Shown in pieces: positions 11,642-23,130 of a DNA stretch of 64,000 nucleotides. The stretch's first letter is position 1. The number at the start of each line of letters is the position of its first letter. Source of the stretch: Rallus limicola (taxonomy: Eukaryota > Chordata > Aves > Gruiformes > Rallidae); NCBI GenBank assembly GCA_022605955.1, contig JAKCOZ010000001.1, forward strand, positions 79,224,520-79,288,519, written 5' to 3'. The translations under genes were made by a program, and so were the position numbers. The notes beneath the pieces are model-generated. The model ran no database searches and had not been told where the DNA came from. It worked only from the letters and a program-made list of their open reading frames with translations.

Positions 11642-12199
11642 CCCCCATCCCAATACCTCCCAATACCCTCCAGTATTGCGTCCGTCTCTCCAAGAGGCAT
11701 TCCCAGTCCCCTTCCACATGCCTCCTCCTGTATCTTCAGGAGTCGAATACTCACATTATGTCGTGCAAGGCTTAGAGTACTCTTCCAAGAGTGGCCAGAG
11801 CAAGGGTTGCCATGCCATGGGTGTCAGTTTCTGCACATGGGTGCTGGTTTCTGCACAGGGATGCCAGTGAGAAGGTGTCAAAGGCAGACCCCTGACAGAT
11901 GTGCCTCCTGCCCCTTAGGCACCTTTTTACCTCTACCTGTGTTCATCCCAGCCTTTCTGCACATGGGAGTATTCAGAAAGCGGGATCAGAGGGAATTTCC
12001 ATCTTCTAAAATCTCTCAACCATTTTCTTCCCTGAAATAAGCCAAAGATGCCAAGTTTTCTGTACTGGAGACGTCTAAGGGGAAGCACTGGATAGGGAGT
12101 CACCACAATCTGAGGTCTGCTCCCAGGTCTATCTCTAGCTTGCTGGATCCAGCATTTCAAAACATTTTTTCTTTGTAGACACCCCAGACCATGCCTGTT
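11642..12199. other. Non-coding sequence, nothing recognised
   Basis: Short internal echoes (TTTCTGCACATGGGTGCTGG followed by TTTCTGCACAGGGATGCC, about 11828-11868) show a local duplication of about 18-20 bases. No gene is recognised. The 198-codon frame 11444-12040 (+) overlaps the tandem array and looks spurious. Confidence 0.45.
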
Positions 12200-12335
12200 A
12201 TGGTGTGTTTAGTCTGGAGGCTGTGCAGAGCAGGGTCTGCCCCTTACTGCACGTGTGACACCTGGCACGACGGGGACCTGGTCCCTGCCGAAGCCTTGAG
12301 GCACAACAGTAACACAAATAATAAATAATAATACC
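12200..12335 (+). mobile_element. Ancient L2-like retroposon 3' tail with (AAT)n
   Basis: GCAGGGTCTGCCCC, CCTGGCACGACGGGGACCTG and TCCCTGCCGAAGCC, then CAGTAACACAAATAATAA, follow the order of a widespread amniote L2/SINE-type 3' end ('ggcagggact ... gcctagcacaatggggtcctgg ... aatacaaataataata'). The terminal AAT-rich run (about 12315-12333) would be the priming tail, which sets the + orientation. It is strongly diverged, and the exact family name is uncertain. Confidence 0.5.
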
Positions 12336-15124
12336 ATTAGCAGGAGAACATACATATTTATACGAAAATGTACTGATGCAAAGCACCATTGATTGACAGC
12401 AGTGTGCAGCACACACGCAGTGACGGGATTACATTATATCTGTGGCCGCAAAGCGCGGCTCATAAATTAAAGCAGAGATGATCTCTGCCAACGGCACTGA
12501 TGTCCCCACTCATTGCCCTCACAGGGTGTCACACCAATGGCTTCTCAGCAGCACATGGCCCCAGGGCCACCTGGCTTGAGTGAGGGACAGTTGGAAGGAG
12601 AGTCAGGACAGGAACTTTTCTCTCCTGTGCATCTAACTTCACCATGCAAGGTCTGGGACTTGCCCCCTCATGTGTTGCCCAAATATATATTACAGCTCAG
12701 TGGAGAGCAGCTCTTCCTATCCCATCCTTTCTTCTCCTCTCCTCATCTCCTGTCCTCAGCCTGGGCAGTGATGCTGTGCTCTTGTCTCAGGGAAAATGCA
12801 GTGCAGGGTGTTTCCCAGCTGCATCTGGTACTGTTTGCCAAACTATTCTTCACCCATTTCAATCCTCTTCCTTGAGCCAGGTACCCTCCCCTAGATCAGG
12901 GCCAGGGACATGGAAGATCTGAAGAACACACACCAGCACCCGGCTGTGCTTGACAGATCTTCTGTGCCGGTGGTAGCATCTCCCTGAGTCATCAGCACGG
13001 AGCATGCTTCAGGCAGCTCCGCATAAACACCGCCTTCAGACAGTGAAGGGAAATATTTTAGCTCACCCACATCCCATAAATGCAACTACAGATCTCTTGA
13101 TGGCAGCAACAGAACTGTCATCACCCTCAATAAATAGACAGGGTGTCACTTGTTTTTCCCTTATTTCTTACCCACAGCCATCTTCTGTGTAACATGAGGG
13201 TATGTCAGGTAAATCTGTGCCTTTTCCCCCTCTCTGGGAAGTGTGTGTGTATGGTGGGGGAGGCAGTCCACCTGTGCTCAGACATCTCTGTGGCTCTTGT
13301 TGGCTTCTAAGGGAGATTCACATAGGCAGGGGAGCGATCAGGTCCCAGATGCTCAAGAGAAAACAGCAGAGTAATTCTCCACTGCTGCTTCCATGTGTTT
13401 CAAAAAAGACATTAGAAAAGGGAGAAATGCATAACTGAAAGGTGCTGAATAATTTGAGGAAATGGGGTCACGCCCACCCACCCATTTGTAGAGCTTAGAG
13501 ATCTGTATAAAGATGCAAATGAATACATCTGTTGTGTCATTAAATGCAACTGCAGCAACCTAGATGAAAGGGAAAGGGAGTGAGGAAGAAGTGCTGACTG
13601 GTAATAGCACCACAAAGTTGTCTTCTTTGATGAGGATCTGCCAAGTGCAAAGCCCTAGGCTAGTACTCCAGGTCGCAGTTCAGCACCTGTTTATTCTCCC
13701 TCTCCTTCCCTGCTGCTTCTTCTCTCAGGGCCTGGCATCAACTGGAGTCCCTTGTACAGTTACTGTGAAGACTGTGGGGGCTGACGAACATGGAGCCAGT
13801 GGTTTAATTCCCTCTTTCATGTCCTTGTGGAGCCTGGCTACCTAGGATGGGATTTTGCAGTGAGGGGGGAGGACAGAGGTACCTGTGCCTCTGAGGAACA
13901 GCAGCTCTCCACTGCTGGAAGCACTTCTTGTTCGGGGAAGCGACAGCGGATGAGGTCAAGTTGACAATGTGTGTGCACAGGCTGCCGTGAGTAATTGAAT
14001 GTGGGAGTGATCCTGACAGCATCTCTGGCCTTGCTCACTGCCTGGGCACGAGTCAGCTGTGACGCCAGGGTCTGAAAAGTCATTTCAGAAATGTCACGGC
14101 TAGAAGGACCTGTTAGTGTGACACCCAGCATCAGGCAGGTGCTGCCACCCAGCCACACCAGCTCAGCAAGGGGAGGGGACAGAGGCTTCCCCTACACCCT
14201 CCAAAAAACCTAGAGGACTCCCCTGACCACCCCTTTCACCCACCATCTTCATCTCACATATCAACCAGAGAGCAGTGGTCCTCTCCCCGCAACTGCTCCA
14301 AACTCCCTCCATTCTGATGTTATTCCCTGGCCAAGGACACACAATGGGGACAGATGAGTTGCTATGTACTGCAGCCCCACTACTGCTCCTGTGGCTTGTT
14401 GTGCTCCTCTGCAGCCAGGCTTTGTACAGCCCTGCTATTGTAATCCCTCTGCTCCTCCTGAGGGACTACCACAAGATTGATGCAGTGGGCACAGGCTCTA
14501 AGCCCATTACTCCTGGGTTGCTGGGGCAGAGCTTTTGTCACCAAGTTCAGATCTGGTTGCATATGCCCTCAGACTCCGTCACTGTGGACCTACTTGCCTA
14601 TTTATTTTTCATCTTCAGAGCCATCTAACAACCTAATCAAGGAATGCTCCAGCTCCAAGAAAATTACTTTTATGTGTTTTTTCTTGGGGCAAGTGCAGAG
14701 GGAAAAGCACAGATCCATATAAAACCAGTAAAAAACTGCAGGCAGCATTCATTCCTGCAGTGTAGACACCACTCTAGGAAACCCTTTGCATTTAGTCAGG
14801 TTCCTTGCAGATTCTTCCTGCCTCCTTCCTGCTTGGTCTGGGACCCTGGTGCCTACGAGGCACACATCAAGTGTCCTTTCACGATTTTGGATGTTCTTTG
14901 TTATTGTCTATACAAAGGCAATGGATTAAGTATAGAGTGTTCTTTAAGTTCCTGGGTAACTATTTTGAACTTCAATCTTACAGTTAGTACTGGTTGTTTC
15001 CATTTCCCCCTTTTTTCTCCCAACACAGTACATAAGAATGCTGATTTTCACACTACCTCTCTTACTGCTCAGTCTAGGAGTTTTTTCTCCCTAGTCATCT
15101 TCTCATGTTACTGTGCCATGGAGC
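12336..15124. other. Non-coding sequence, nothing firmly recognised
   Basis: A CpG-bearing patch at 12420-12510 (GTGGCCGCAAAGCGCGGC) may be constrained. The remainder is unique sequence with chance frames up to 165 codons (14644-15141, +). The last of these runs into the following CR1. No protein domain or RNA gene is seen. Confidence 0.45.
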
Positions 15125-15865
15125 CCTTTGATGAACTTTGATGGAATTGAATGCACCCTCAGCAAGTTAGCGGATGACACTAAGCTGAGTGGTGTGGTTG
15201 ACACCACAGAAGGAAAGGAAGCCACCCAGAGGGATCTTGACAGGCTGGAAAGGTGGACCCAGGTGTATCTAATGAGATTCAACACTGCAAAGCGTAAGGT
15301 GTTGCACTTGGGCCAGAAGAATCCAAGACATATATACAGACTGGGGGAAGAGCTCCTTGAGAGTAGCCCTGCTGAGAAGGACCTGGGTGTCATGGTGGAT
15401 GAGAAACTTAACATGAGCCAGCAGTGGGCTCTTGCAGCTTCGAAGGCCAATACTATCCTGAGCTCCATCAGAAGAGGGGTGGCCAGCAGGGATAGGGAGG
15501 TGATTGTCCCTCTCTACTCTGCCCTCGTGAGGCCCCATCTGGAGTCCTGTGTCCAGATCTGGGGCCCTCAATACAAGGAAGATGTAGAACTGCTGGAGAG
15601 GGATCAGAGGAGGGTCATGAAGATGATTAGAGGGCTGGAGCACCTCCCCTATGAAGAGAGGCTGAAGGGGTTGGACTTGTTCAGCCTAGAGAAGAGAAGG
15701 CTGTGGGGGGACCTCATTGCAGCCTTCCAGTACCTGAAGGGAGCATACACACAGGAGGGGAATCAACTTTTTAAAAGGGTAGATAATGGCAAGACAAGGA
15801 GGAATGGATTGAAGCTAAAAGAAGGAAGGTTTAAATTAGATATTAGGGAGAAGTTAGAGTGGTGA
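15113..15865 (+). pseudogene. CR1 ORF2 reverse transcriptase, C-terminal remnant
   Basis: An open frame of 250 codons. The first codons are flanking DNA and the CR1 part starts near 15125. It enters the reverse transcriptase at the catalytic box, read here as L-A-D-D-T-K-L (15167-15187), where a Phe is usual before A-D-D. Both catalytic aspartates are retained. Next come the conserved blocks [27 protein letters not shown] sequence and [13 protein letters not shown]. The endonuclease and most of the polymerase domain are missing, so it cannot be functional. The frame ends early at a TGA in REKLEW, where a small deletion removed the usual C-terminal residues. Confidence 0.9.
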
Positions 15866-16042
15866 GGTGCTGGAACGGGCTGCCCCGTCTCTGGAAGTAT
15901 TCAAGGCCAGGTTGGATGGGGCCCTGGGCAACCTTGTGTAGATCCAGGCCTGGAGGCTGGTGGCCCTGCCTCTGTCAGGGAGGTTGGAGCTCTATGATCT
16001 TTGGGGTCCATTCCAACCCAGACCATTCTATGATTCTATGAT
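15125..16042 (+). mobile_element. CR1 LINE, 5'-truncated, best preserved copy
   Basis: A long uninterrupted piece of the ORF2 C-terminus is followed by a CR1 3' UTR (GGTGAGGTGCTGGAACGGGC; TTCAAGGCCAGGTTGGATGG; CTATGATCTTTGGGGTCC) and an intact tail, ATTCTATG-ATTCTATG, at about 16025-16040. CR1 is the dominant LINE of birds and ends in this octamer instead of poly(A). Comparison with the usual 'gaagaaattctttactgtgagg' junction suggests a deletion of roughly a dozen bases just before the ORF stop. The intact tail and frame make it the youngest-looking CR1 here. Confidence 0.96.
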
Positions 16043-17260
16043 GGAGCTCCCAGTTTTCATTCATACATAAATAAATATTTATACAAATATATACATATAT
16101 AGTATGCTCTCTCCAAATAAATTTTACTTCTGACATTTAGGAAGGTAGCCTTTTCAGAGATGCGTGTGTGTATGTGTGTGTGTGTATTATTGCTTGGCAC
16201 CACACTCCCTGCGCTCATATTCAGTGTAATCCTATCATGACCACTGGTCCCTGTAGCTGCTTCGAGGAGTTGACAGCTCTTGCTGCAACAGGTTTGAATG
16301 AGCACCCAGTGAGTATAACCTTTTATTACCTCTATCAGCCAGGTGATCAGCTGGACAGGCACGTGCAAGCCCTTTTATGAGTGTGTGTTTGTGCAGGTGC
16401 AAGGACACTAGCAATGGAAAAATAAATCCTTTTTTTCTATCATTTCTTTACCTCTTCATGCTGTTAATATTGTCCAAAATCTTATGCAGGTGCATATGTC
16501 TACTTTTCCTGGTGACAGTTCTCCGTACTATTATTAACCAGTCGTACACTAATCATGCTGTTAAGCATGGTTCATTGAATAGTTTCTCATGCCAGTTTGC
16601 AGTCCAGGAGCTTATCATTCTTTTAAGTTATTTATAATTGTCCTCAATGTTTCTCTCTCTTTATTTATGGTTCCCAGGCTGCTTCCTATCAAGCCTGCAC
16701 GTATCTGTGCCATGTGTTCTTGAATACATTCAGTGAGTCTGAGCTTTTGTACTTCATACTGATGTCCACATCTGTCTATCTCAGCCTGCACCCCTCATTG
16801 ACTTGAGACCTACCCTCCAGAGGCAACTGACAGCTTCCAGACCAGCATTTCATTCTTCTTTGTCCTTCCTAATGGCAACAACTGTAGACTTTTACCTCTA
16901 CCTGAACGGAATGTTTTCACAGGAGAAAATTATCATCAGCATCAGTGATGTTTCCTGTTGACAGCATAAAACCTCTAGCACCTTTTCAAATTGGAAGCCT
17001 TCCATAGTAACTGTATTTTGTATTTCCATGCGCTACATAGATGAGCAGAATCACTATTAAATCATTAATTTAGTGCTGCCTGAAAGACCCCAATAGTCAC
17101 CCTCTGAAAGGTTTTACTAGTAAACATAAGGATCAGACTCTGCTCTGAAGAATCAAGCGGCTGAGAAAACACGGTGGCATCTTTAATGCAGAGCATCACC
17201 CCTATGCCTTCACTCACTCTGTTTTTCCTTAAATGTTTGTAACTACACTGTTAAAAATTC
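16043..17260. other. Non-coding sequence with AT and TG microsatellites
   Basis: An AT/ATA-rich stretch (about 16056-16102) and a TG/TATG run (16164-16186) follow the CR1 tail directly. The remainder is unique sequence with frames below 104 codons that resemble no protein. Confidence 0.55.
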
Positions 17261-17275
17261 TGAGTAATGTGACTA

Positions 17276-17497
17276 ATCCCTGCAGGTTTCAGCAATGACA
17301 ATAATATCAAATTTCTTCTCATCAATGGGAATTTCCATTTCCAGCCTGCTTGTTTCCCTGATGGCTAGGACTGCTGTATAAGTAATAGGAAAATCTCTCT
17401 TCTTCACAACTTTAGCGCAGCAGCTCAATTTGTTTGCCGCATGCTGAGCTTGAGTTCGTATTGCATTTGCCTTCTTAGCACCTTCCCTTTGTGTCAT
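17276..17497 (-). pseudogene. Possible LINE endonuclease N-terminus relic
   Basis: The reverse strand encodes a 74-codon frame. Its end reads ETSRLEMEIPIDEKKFDIIV then IAET. The pattern N/T-x-x-x-E-x-x-I-x-E-K-K-x-D-I-I-x-I-x-E-T is what one expects at the start of the apurinic-type endonuclease domain of LINE ORF2, where the Glu of the E-T pair binds the metal. Only this opening motif is seen, with no downstream endonuclease boxes, so this could be chance or a very old fragment. Confidence 0.3.
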
Positions 17498-18200
17498 TAG
17501 TCAAGCGACCGCCTGGCTGCTCCAGCTTGTTTCTGACAGAACCGAGTAGCTTTGAGATGGAGGCCATTCTGCTCGTACGTGGTTGCATATATATATAAAA
17601 GACTGAAGGCAGCATTATGAAACCTCCAGCAATTCAACTACACACTGCAGCCACTTATTTTCCACTGACACCAGAACAATCTTTTTTTCCTACTCACCAG
17701 CTGGTGAGAAGTGTCAAGTGACAATGCCAGCAGATCACAGGAGGAATCGCTGCCTTCAAACACCAGGCTTCATTAGCATGAGGACAACTGCATCAGCCCT
17801 GCTGCCTTTGTACCTTGAAGGCACTTATACCCGGACCACCCCTGTCCCTCAGTGCATTCCTCTGTAGTAGCTGGAGTAGTGGGAGAAAGGGTGAGCACAA
17901 ACCTCTGAGTAATCAGCATCGTTGCAACAGAGGATCTGCCGAATCAGATATCATCTGGGAATTTCTTCCTCGGCAGTAACACCTTGCTTGCCAAGGAGCC
18001 GTACAGACCGACTAGCACTCCTCCTCCCCCATCGCACTCTCAGCCGCTGTGCCGATCTGGTTGTTTGTCATGTCGACACAGTGCTGGGACAAACCAGCAG
18101 CGCAGGATCTTCTGCTGCCTGGTCAGGTCGGCCAAGAAGGCTTCTATTCTTTTTTGCTACAGGGACCAACACAGACTGAAATTTGATGACCACAGTGGGG
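17498..18200. other. Possible conserved non-coding blocks
   Basis: Two CpG-retaining patches (17500-17590, with CAAGCGACCGCC and CTCGTACGTGG; and 17920-18140, with CATCGTTGCAAC, GAGCCGTACAGACCGAC and GTCATGTCGACAC) are separated by an ATATATAT run (17587-17598). There is no repeat or credible frame. The CpG content is high relative to the window. Constraint is inferred, not shown. Confidence 0.28.
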
Positions 18201-19261
18201 GGAAGAAAAAAAAAAAAAGTTTTCTGTTGGTAGCCCTGGGCTGAAAGTGGGACACCAATTCAATGAAGCCTCAATTTAAGAAAGTATTTCCATATGTAGA
18301 TATTCCTTGTCCGGCAAAGGATATAAATACCGACTGCCTCCAGCCTGTGCTGAGGTACTCTGAGGTAGTGACTTCAACTGTGTAAAAGAAATGGTTGTAG
18401 AGGAAAATGATGACATAAAGCATTTCTCCAGGACTGCCTGGCACTAACAACTTTAATACAGCGAGTTGAACAAAAAACTATGTGGCAGCAGTGACTATGA
18501 AGGAGGACTTTTAACTTGCCTACAATAACTACCTTGCCAGGAGCTCAGGGTTTCAGTCAGTGTGATGAATAGTGAATAGGAGCCAGAGGAAGGCCAGCAC
18601 ACGGAGGTGGTGTGGAAAGTGGATCTGGATGGGGCAGGGTGCAGGACATAGCTGTAGGAGAGCATCTCTGGCAGCAGTACAGTGATGTGTTGAAGCACAA
18701 GTTTAATTCATAAAGATTGCAGCAAAAAGCTTGGCTGCACGGGGAAGGATCTGCCAACTCAGGGCTTGGAACACAGAAGTAATACAGATAAAGGTGTGTG
18801 CATGAGTGCTCGCTCCCCCCAAGAAATGTACACATGGGTAATGGCTGGGGGATGCTAGCAACAACCTCACATGAAACTGTAGCAGATTCAAGCTATACCA
18901 TAGTGTAAGTGTGAAATACTGTGATGGTGGTATGGGTGGGTGTTCTCACACTGCTTATGGCACAGTCATTCTTGTGCACTAGCTGACAGTGACATAAGAA
19001 GCAGCAGAGTTGCAGGAAGCAGCGCTTGCAGAACTGATGGAGGGCTGAATGCAGAAACTCCCTTGCTTTGTGTCTGCATCCATCCCAGGCTGACGTTCCA
19101 GTGCCTGTAGGTCTCCTCCTGCAATCAGTCTCAGTACTGTTCACCAGACTGAGCCATACTTCCAATTATATTTATAGGCCTATTAGTAAAACTGGTGATC
19201 TATTCATAGACAAGCCATGAACACAAGAAGAGAGTCAAACGCAGCCAATAAATTGCCTGCA
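18201..19261. other. Non-coding sequence, nothing recognised
   Basis: A poly(A) run of about 13 bases lies near 18206. Reverse-strand frames of up to 92 codons are Cys/Ser/Pro-rich and unrecognised. Confidence 0.5.
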
Positions 19262-19890
19262 AGAAGTAAACTGTGCTATCAGCAAAATTTTGTATCTCTG
19301 TTGTTCTCCTCTTTCTCTTAGATCGTTAATAAACATATTGAACATCTCTGGTCCTGATGCTGATCCCTGGAGCATCTTGCTATTAACCTCCTTTCATGCA
19401 GAGAATTGGACACTTATTCCTTTCCTTTGTTTCTTACCTCTTATCTAGGTTTTAATCCATGTCAGGACTTTGCCTCCCACCCTACGGGTAACAAATTTCT
19501 TTAATAGCCTCTTGTGAAAGACTTTATCAAAAGGCTTTTGAAAAGTTTAAATAAATTATATCCCCCCCACACCCCTTCTCCTCAGTCCACTATTTCATTA
19601 ATTCTTCCCCAGAATCCTAATAGGCTAGAGAAGCACCAGTCACACTTACATAAAGTGGCAGACATGTTTATCTCTATCACGTTAGACTCATCTGGAAGCT
19701 TTCTAACTCTATCTTTAATGATTTTTTTCAGTGTTTTCTCCTTGTTCCAGGGTGAGGTGCTCCGTTTTCTAATTGGATCATCTTTAGCTTCTTTGTAAAA
19801 CATGGTTCCCTCAGTCCCACAGGCACTTGTACAAAAAGCTGTGTGAGTCACTGCCTGCTTTGGTTAATAGCTCAACTGCTCTGACCTCCC
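19262..19890 (-). mobile_element. Ancient CR1 LINE relic, reverse strand
   Basis: Read on the + strand, the series TTAATAAACATATTGAACAT, CTGATCCCTGGAGCATC, TTATTCCTTTCCTTTGTTTC, TTTTAATCCATGTCAGGAC, TTGTGAAAGACTTTATCAAA and AAGGCTTTTGAAAAG follows the reverse complement of the CR1 ORF2 polymerase region known from turtles and crocodilians, including the segment whose sense translation is the D-F-x-K-A-F-D box. No frame survives. Divergence is far greater than in the younger CR1 copies, so it is probably pre-avian in age. The 3' limit (19800-19930) is vague. Confidence 0.65.
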
Positions 19891-20251
19891 ATTCCTTGGG
19901 CATTTGCAGATGCTTATCGTCTACTTGGAAGTTCACATCTTTATGCTCCATGCCATCTTCTCATCTCTCTGACCCTTCTCTGCCTGAGACTTTTGCAAAC
20001 ATCCAAGTCACTCTCTCCTCTCAATCTTCTCCTCACCCTCCAAAACAAAAAAAGACCAGAGGAAAGAAATTCATTGCTTTCCATATGCCTGAAATGCAGA
20101 ATCCCTCTCTAGTCATGGCTGAAGTGGAAAGTTGCCTAAGGTTTGAGTTTGGTGAACTGATGTTGGTTCTTCTACCTTTTCAGCTACCAAAAGTTTGCGC
20201 TGTTGTCACCTCAGCCCTCCTGCTTGAGCCTTCTGGTTAGCCAGGAAGCCC
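19891..20251. other. Non-coding spacer between CR1 copies
   Basis: No gene recognised. The 137-codon frame 19827-20240 (+) has no domain and partly overlaps the ancient CR1 edge. Confidence 0.45.
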
Positions 20252-20810
20252 TCACAGGTGATCACCCCCTTGTACTCAGCTCTGGTGAGGCTGCACCTCA
20301 AATCCTGTGTTCAGTTTTGGGCCCCTCACTACAAGAAAGACATTGAGGCCCTGAAGTGTGTCCACAGAAGGGCAATGAGGCTGGTGAAGGGTTTGCACCA
20401 CAAGTCTTATGAGGAGCAGCTGAGGGAACTGGGACTGTTCAGTCTGGAGAAGAGGAAGCTCAGGGGGGACCTTATTACTCTCTACAACTACCTGAAAGGA
20501 GGCTGTGGTGAGCTGGGGGTCAGCCTTTTCTCACCAATAAATCATGCTAGAACAAGAGGGAATGGCTGCAAGTTGTGCCAGGAGAGGTTCAGGTTAGAAA
20601 TTAAGACAAATTTCTTCTCAGAGTGATTGGGGATTGAAATGAGGTGCCCAGAGAGGTGATGGAGTCACCATCCCTTGGGTTGTTCAAGGAAAGGTTGGAT
20701 GAGGTACTTAGGGACATGGTTTAATTAGTAATGTAGGTGGTAGGGGGACGGCTGGACTAGATGATCTCTAGATGGTCTTTTCCAAAGTTAATGATTCTGT
20801 GATTCTGTAA
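20252..20810 (+). mobile_element. CR1 LINE, 5'-truncated copy
   Basis: It starts inside the C-terminal ORF2 region (GTGATCACCCCCTTGTACTC) and runs through the stop codon into the 3' UTR. The UTR words are AGAGAGGTGATGGAGTCACC, GGACTAGATGATCTCTAG, then ATGATTCTGTGATTCTGT as the octamer tail. About 560 bases are present, of moderate age. Its organisation matches the copy at 32248-33158 (TGGAGTCACCATCCCT and TTAGGGACA-type UTR words are common to both), so the two probably belong to one CR1 subfamily. Confidence 0.93.
20258..20626 (+). pseudogene. CR1 ORF2 C-terminal tail remnant
   Basis: This 122-codon frame carries only the last part of CR1 ORF2: [19 protein letters not shown], the [20 protein letters not shown] block and a final [13 protein letters not shown] before a natural-position stop. 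No catalytic residue lies in this part, so it is a dead 5'-truncated copy whose frame has stayed open by chance or youth. Confidence 0.88.
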
Positions 20811-22854
20811 AGACAATGTTGATGGCCATTGTTGTTGATGGCTGCAACTTTTAACCTTGTATGAGAGAACCAATGGGCAGAGCTTTGTTAGTGCTGGGCA
20901 CACAGAATGGCAGAGCAAGAGCTGATTTCCACCAGTGTGAGAGAGCGAACATCTCCAGAGCACCTTTCTGTGTGGTGTCGGGGGGAATGTTTTGCTTCTC
21001 CCTGCACACAGGCAGCTCTCTTGCTGTAATGAGGTGTTTTCAGTTCCAAAGTGCAAGTAATTCACCCAGCTCCCAGGCACCAGAAAAACACGTGGCCAAG
21101 CTGTGGCTATCACAAGAGAGGAAAATCAGGACTGCAAAATGTCCATTTGGTGTTACAGACACAAAGGTCTCTCTGCTGACCCTCACAGCTGCTGCACACA
21201 TGCCCAGCAGCAGCTTAGCATACTGCTCTGTAGCATCAGGCCCAAAGGTTGGCTTATGCAATGAATGATATGTACAGCTCTCTGCTATGCGTGGAGACTG
21301 AATTAAAGCCTGGGAGATGCTGTAAGTTTCAGCAGGCTCTGGATCAGGCCCAGGAAGGAAGAGGACTTGCAAGAATAGCTGAACATCCTGAGCCTGCTTG
21401 TGTCTCACCAAACCAGGACCCCTCTGTACTTTTCCACCAGGTGAGTGAGTACTTGGCACCTCCAAGGTGCTGTGTCCTCTACCTCAGCAGGCTGCTCTGC
21501 TGCAGGGCTCTCATGCCTGAGCTGCTTTGGACTGGAAGCTGCATGTTCCCCCATGCAGATGGGCAAGCTGCTGCACATCAACTGGTGTGAGGCAATGTGC
21601 TTCTGTGTGGATCACTGGCTCCTGGTTCTTATCCTTGCTCATTTTGGTTTTATGCAAGTTATCGCTAACAAACTTCTCCCACAACACTAAAATGTGATGC
21701 AGTCTGGAAAAAAAGCTCATAGTTCTGGAAAGTAGGCAGCATTTGGTCCTCCCTTGGGCTACACATGGTGCCCTAACCACAGAGTCACTAGCACTACTGT
21801 GTCATTTTCATCTCCTTCACAGGCAGAAACCATCACTCTAGGCAGAAGCTGGAGCTGCAGAAGAGACTGAGGAGCTTTGCAAGAGCAATCTCCTCATGTC
21901 CCCACGCTTATGGAGCTGCAGCACTGTCTGAGGAGGCTGTTTTACTTGAATGGCTGAAGAAACTTTTTATGTACCTCGAATGCCTCCCTGGGGTGAGACA
22001 GTTGATGGCTCACCATGCTTACGTCCTGCGCATTGTTATGAAGGTTGCCTCCATGGGATGTCTCCTGTGCTGTGGGAGGGATGACTCTCAATGCCGAGCT
22101 CTTTGTAACCATCTCTTGTCTTCTTACTCAGCAGAATTGCACCATTTTGCTCCCAGGGGGAAGTCAGATGCCCACAGAGTTTGGGCATGGATTTACCATG
22201 GTATGATTTGCACAGCAAAACTTCTTATACCCTCCTTAATCTCCATTTTATATCTCCCCTGCTGCACTTTACAATCTCCTATATTACTATAATTTGGGCT
22301 GGATTTCCATATTGTAGAAAATACTTCACTAAATGACTATATCTTTCCCTTTATCCACGGTGTTATTTCTCAGCATTACTTCCCACCTGTGAGGAGAATG
22401 TATATGCATCATATGGAAGTATGTTATGGCTGCAGTAAATGACCTCATATCATCCGGGTGTTCCCCACTCTCCTATGCACGTCAAGTGTAAATTTTCTTT
22501 AGAGATACAACTGCAACATCTCTTCCTGAAAGCCCAGAGGCCACTCTCAAACCAGCCAAGCTTCTTGTACCTACAGAGATCTCTTGAACACCTTCTAATG
22601 AGGCCAGAAAAGGGCCTCCAGGCCTTGGGTGCTTGAGCACATCCATCACCATGCACCAGCTGTCCCATGGGCTCTGTGTGAAGCAGCCAGGGGGGACAGA
22701 CACCGTGGGCAGTGTTCACAAATTCCCTGGAGGCTGCTCTTTCATTATGATCACAAATCCCCAGGATCTGGGACTCAGAACTTGTGCTGCTCCTGTGTTT
22801 TTTTTAATGCCTTGAAGTTTCCCATATTTCCTGTTCCACATGAGTCATTAGGAA
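20811..22854. other. Non-coding sequence, nothing recognised
   Basis: Unique sequence with frames up to 141 codons (21040-21465, -) that resemble no family and overlap unrelated frames on the other strand. No repeat of note. Confidence 0.5.
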
Positions 22855-23130
22855 GAGTTATTGACAAACAGAAGCTGTTCAAAGGAGAGCAACCAAAATG
22901 ATCAAGGGAGTGGAGGAATTGATTTAGAAAGAAAGATTAAAAGGATAAAGTCTGGAGAGATTGGTTAAACAGCAACTACTGTGAGCATGATAACCTACAC
23001 ATACTTTAAAAGTATTTCAGAAACAGGAAAACACTAGTAGCATGATACATGGGGAGACAAGTGGAAACAGGCAGAAATTGAGAGTAACTTGAATTTTCCC
23101 TTTGAGATTAGCTTTCATACAATAGGAAAG
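22855..23130 (+). mobile_element. Probable ancient CR1 relic
   Basis: GTTCAAAGGAGAGCAACC-AAAATGATCAAGGG followed by GAAAGATTAAAAGGATAAAG resembles the ORF2 C-terminal region of old amniote CR1 ('ttcaaaggagagcaacaaaaatgattaagggg ... aggaaagattaaaa'). After about 100 bases the match fades. No frame survives. The orientation comes from this word order, and the ends are approximate. Confidence 0.5.

Noticed and set aside
11149..12040. Overlapping frames of 208 and 198 codons
   Set aside because: They cross local duplications and a degenerate tandem array and show no protein family.
14275..14628. Leu-rich 117-codon frame that could be read as a membrane protein
   Set aside because: The hydrophobic run comes from CTGCTCCTG-rich DNA; no signal-peptide context or family match.
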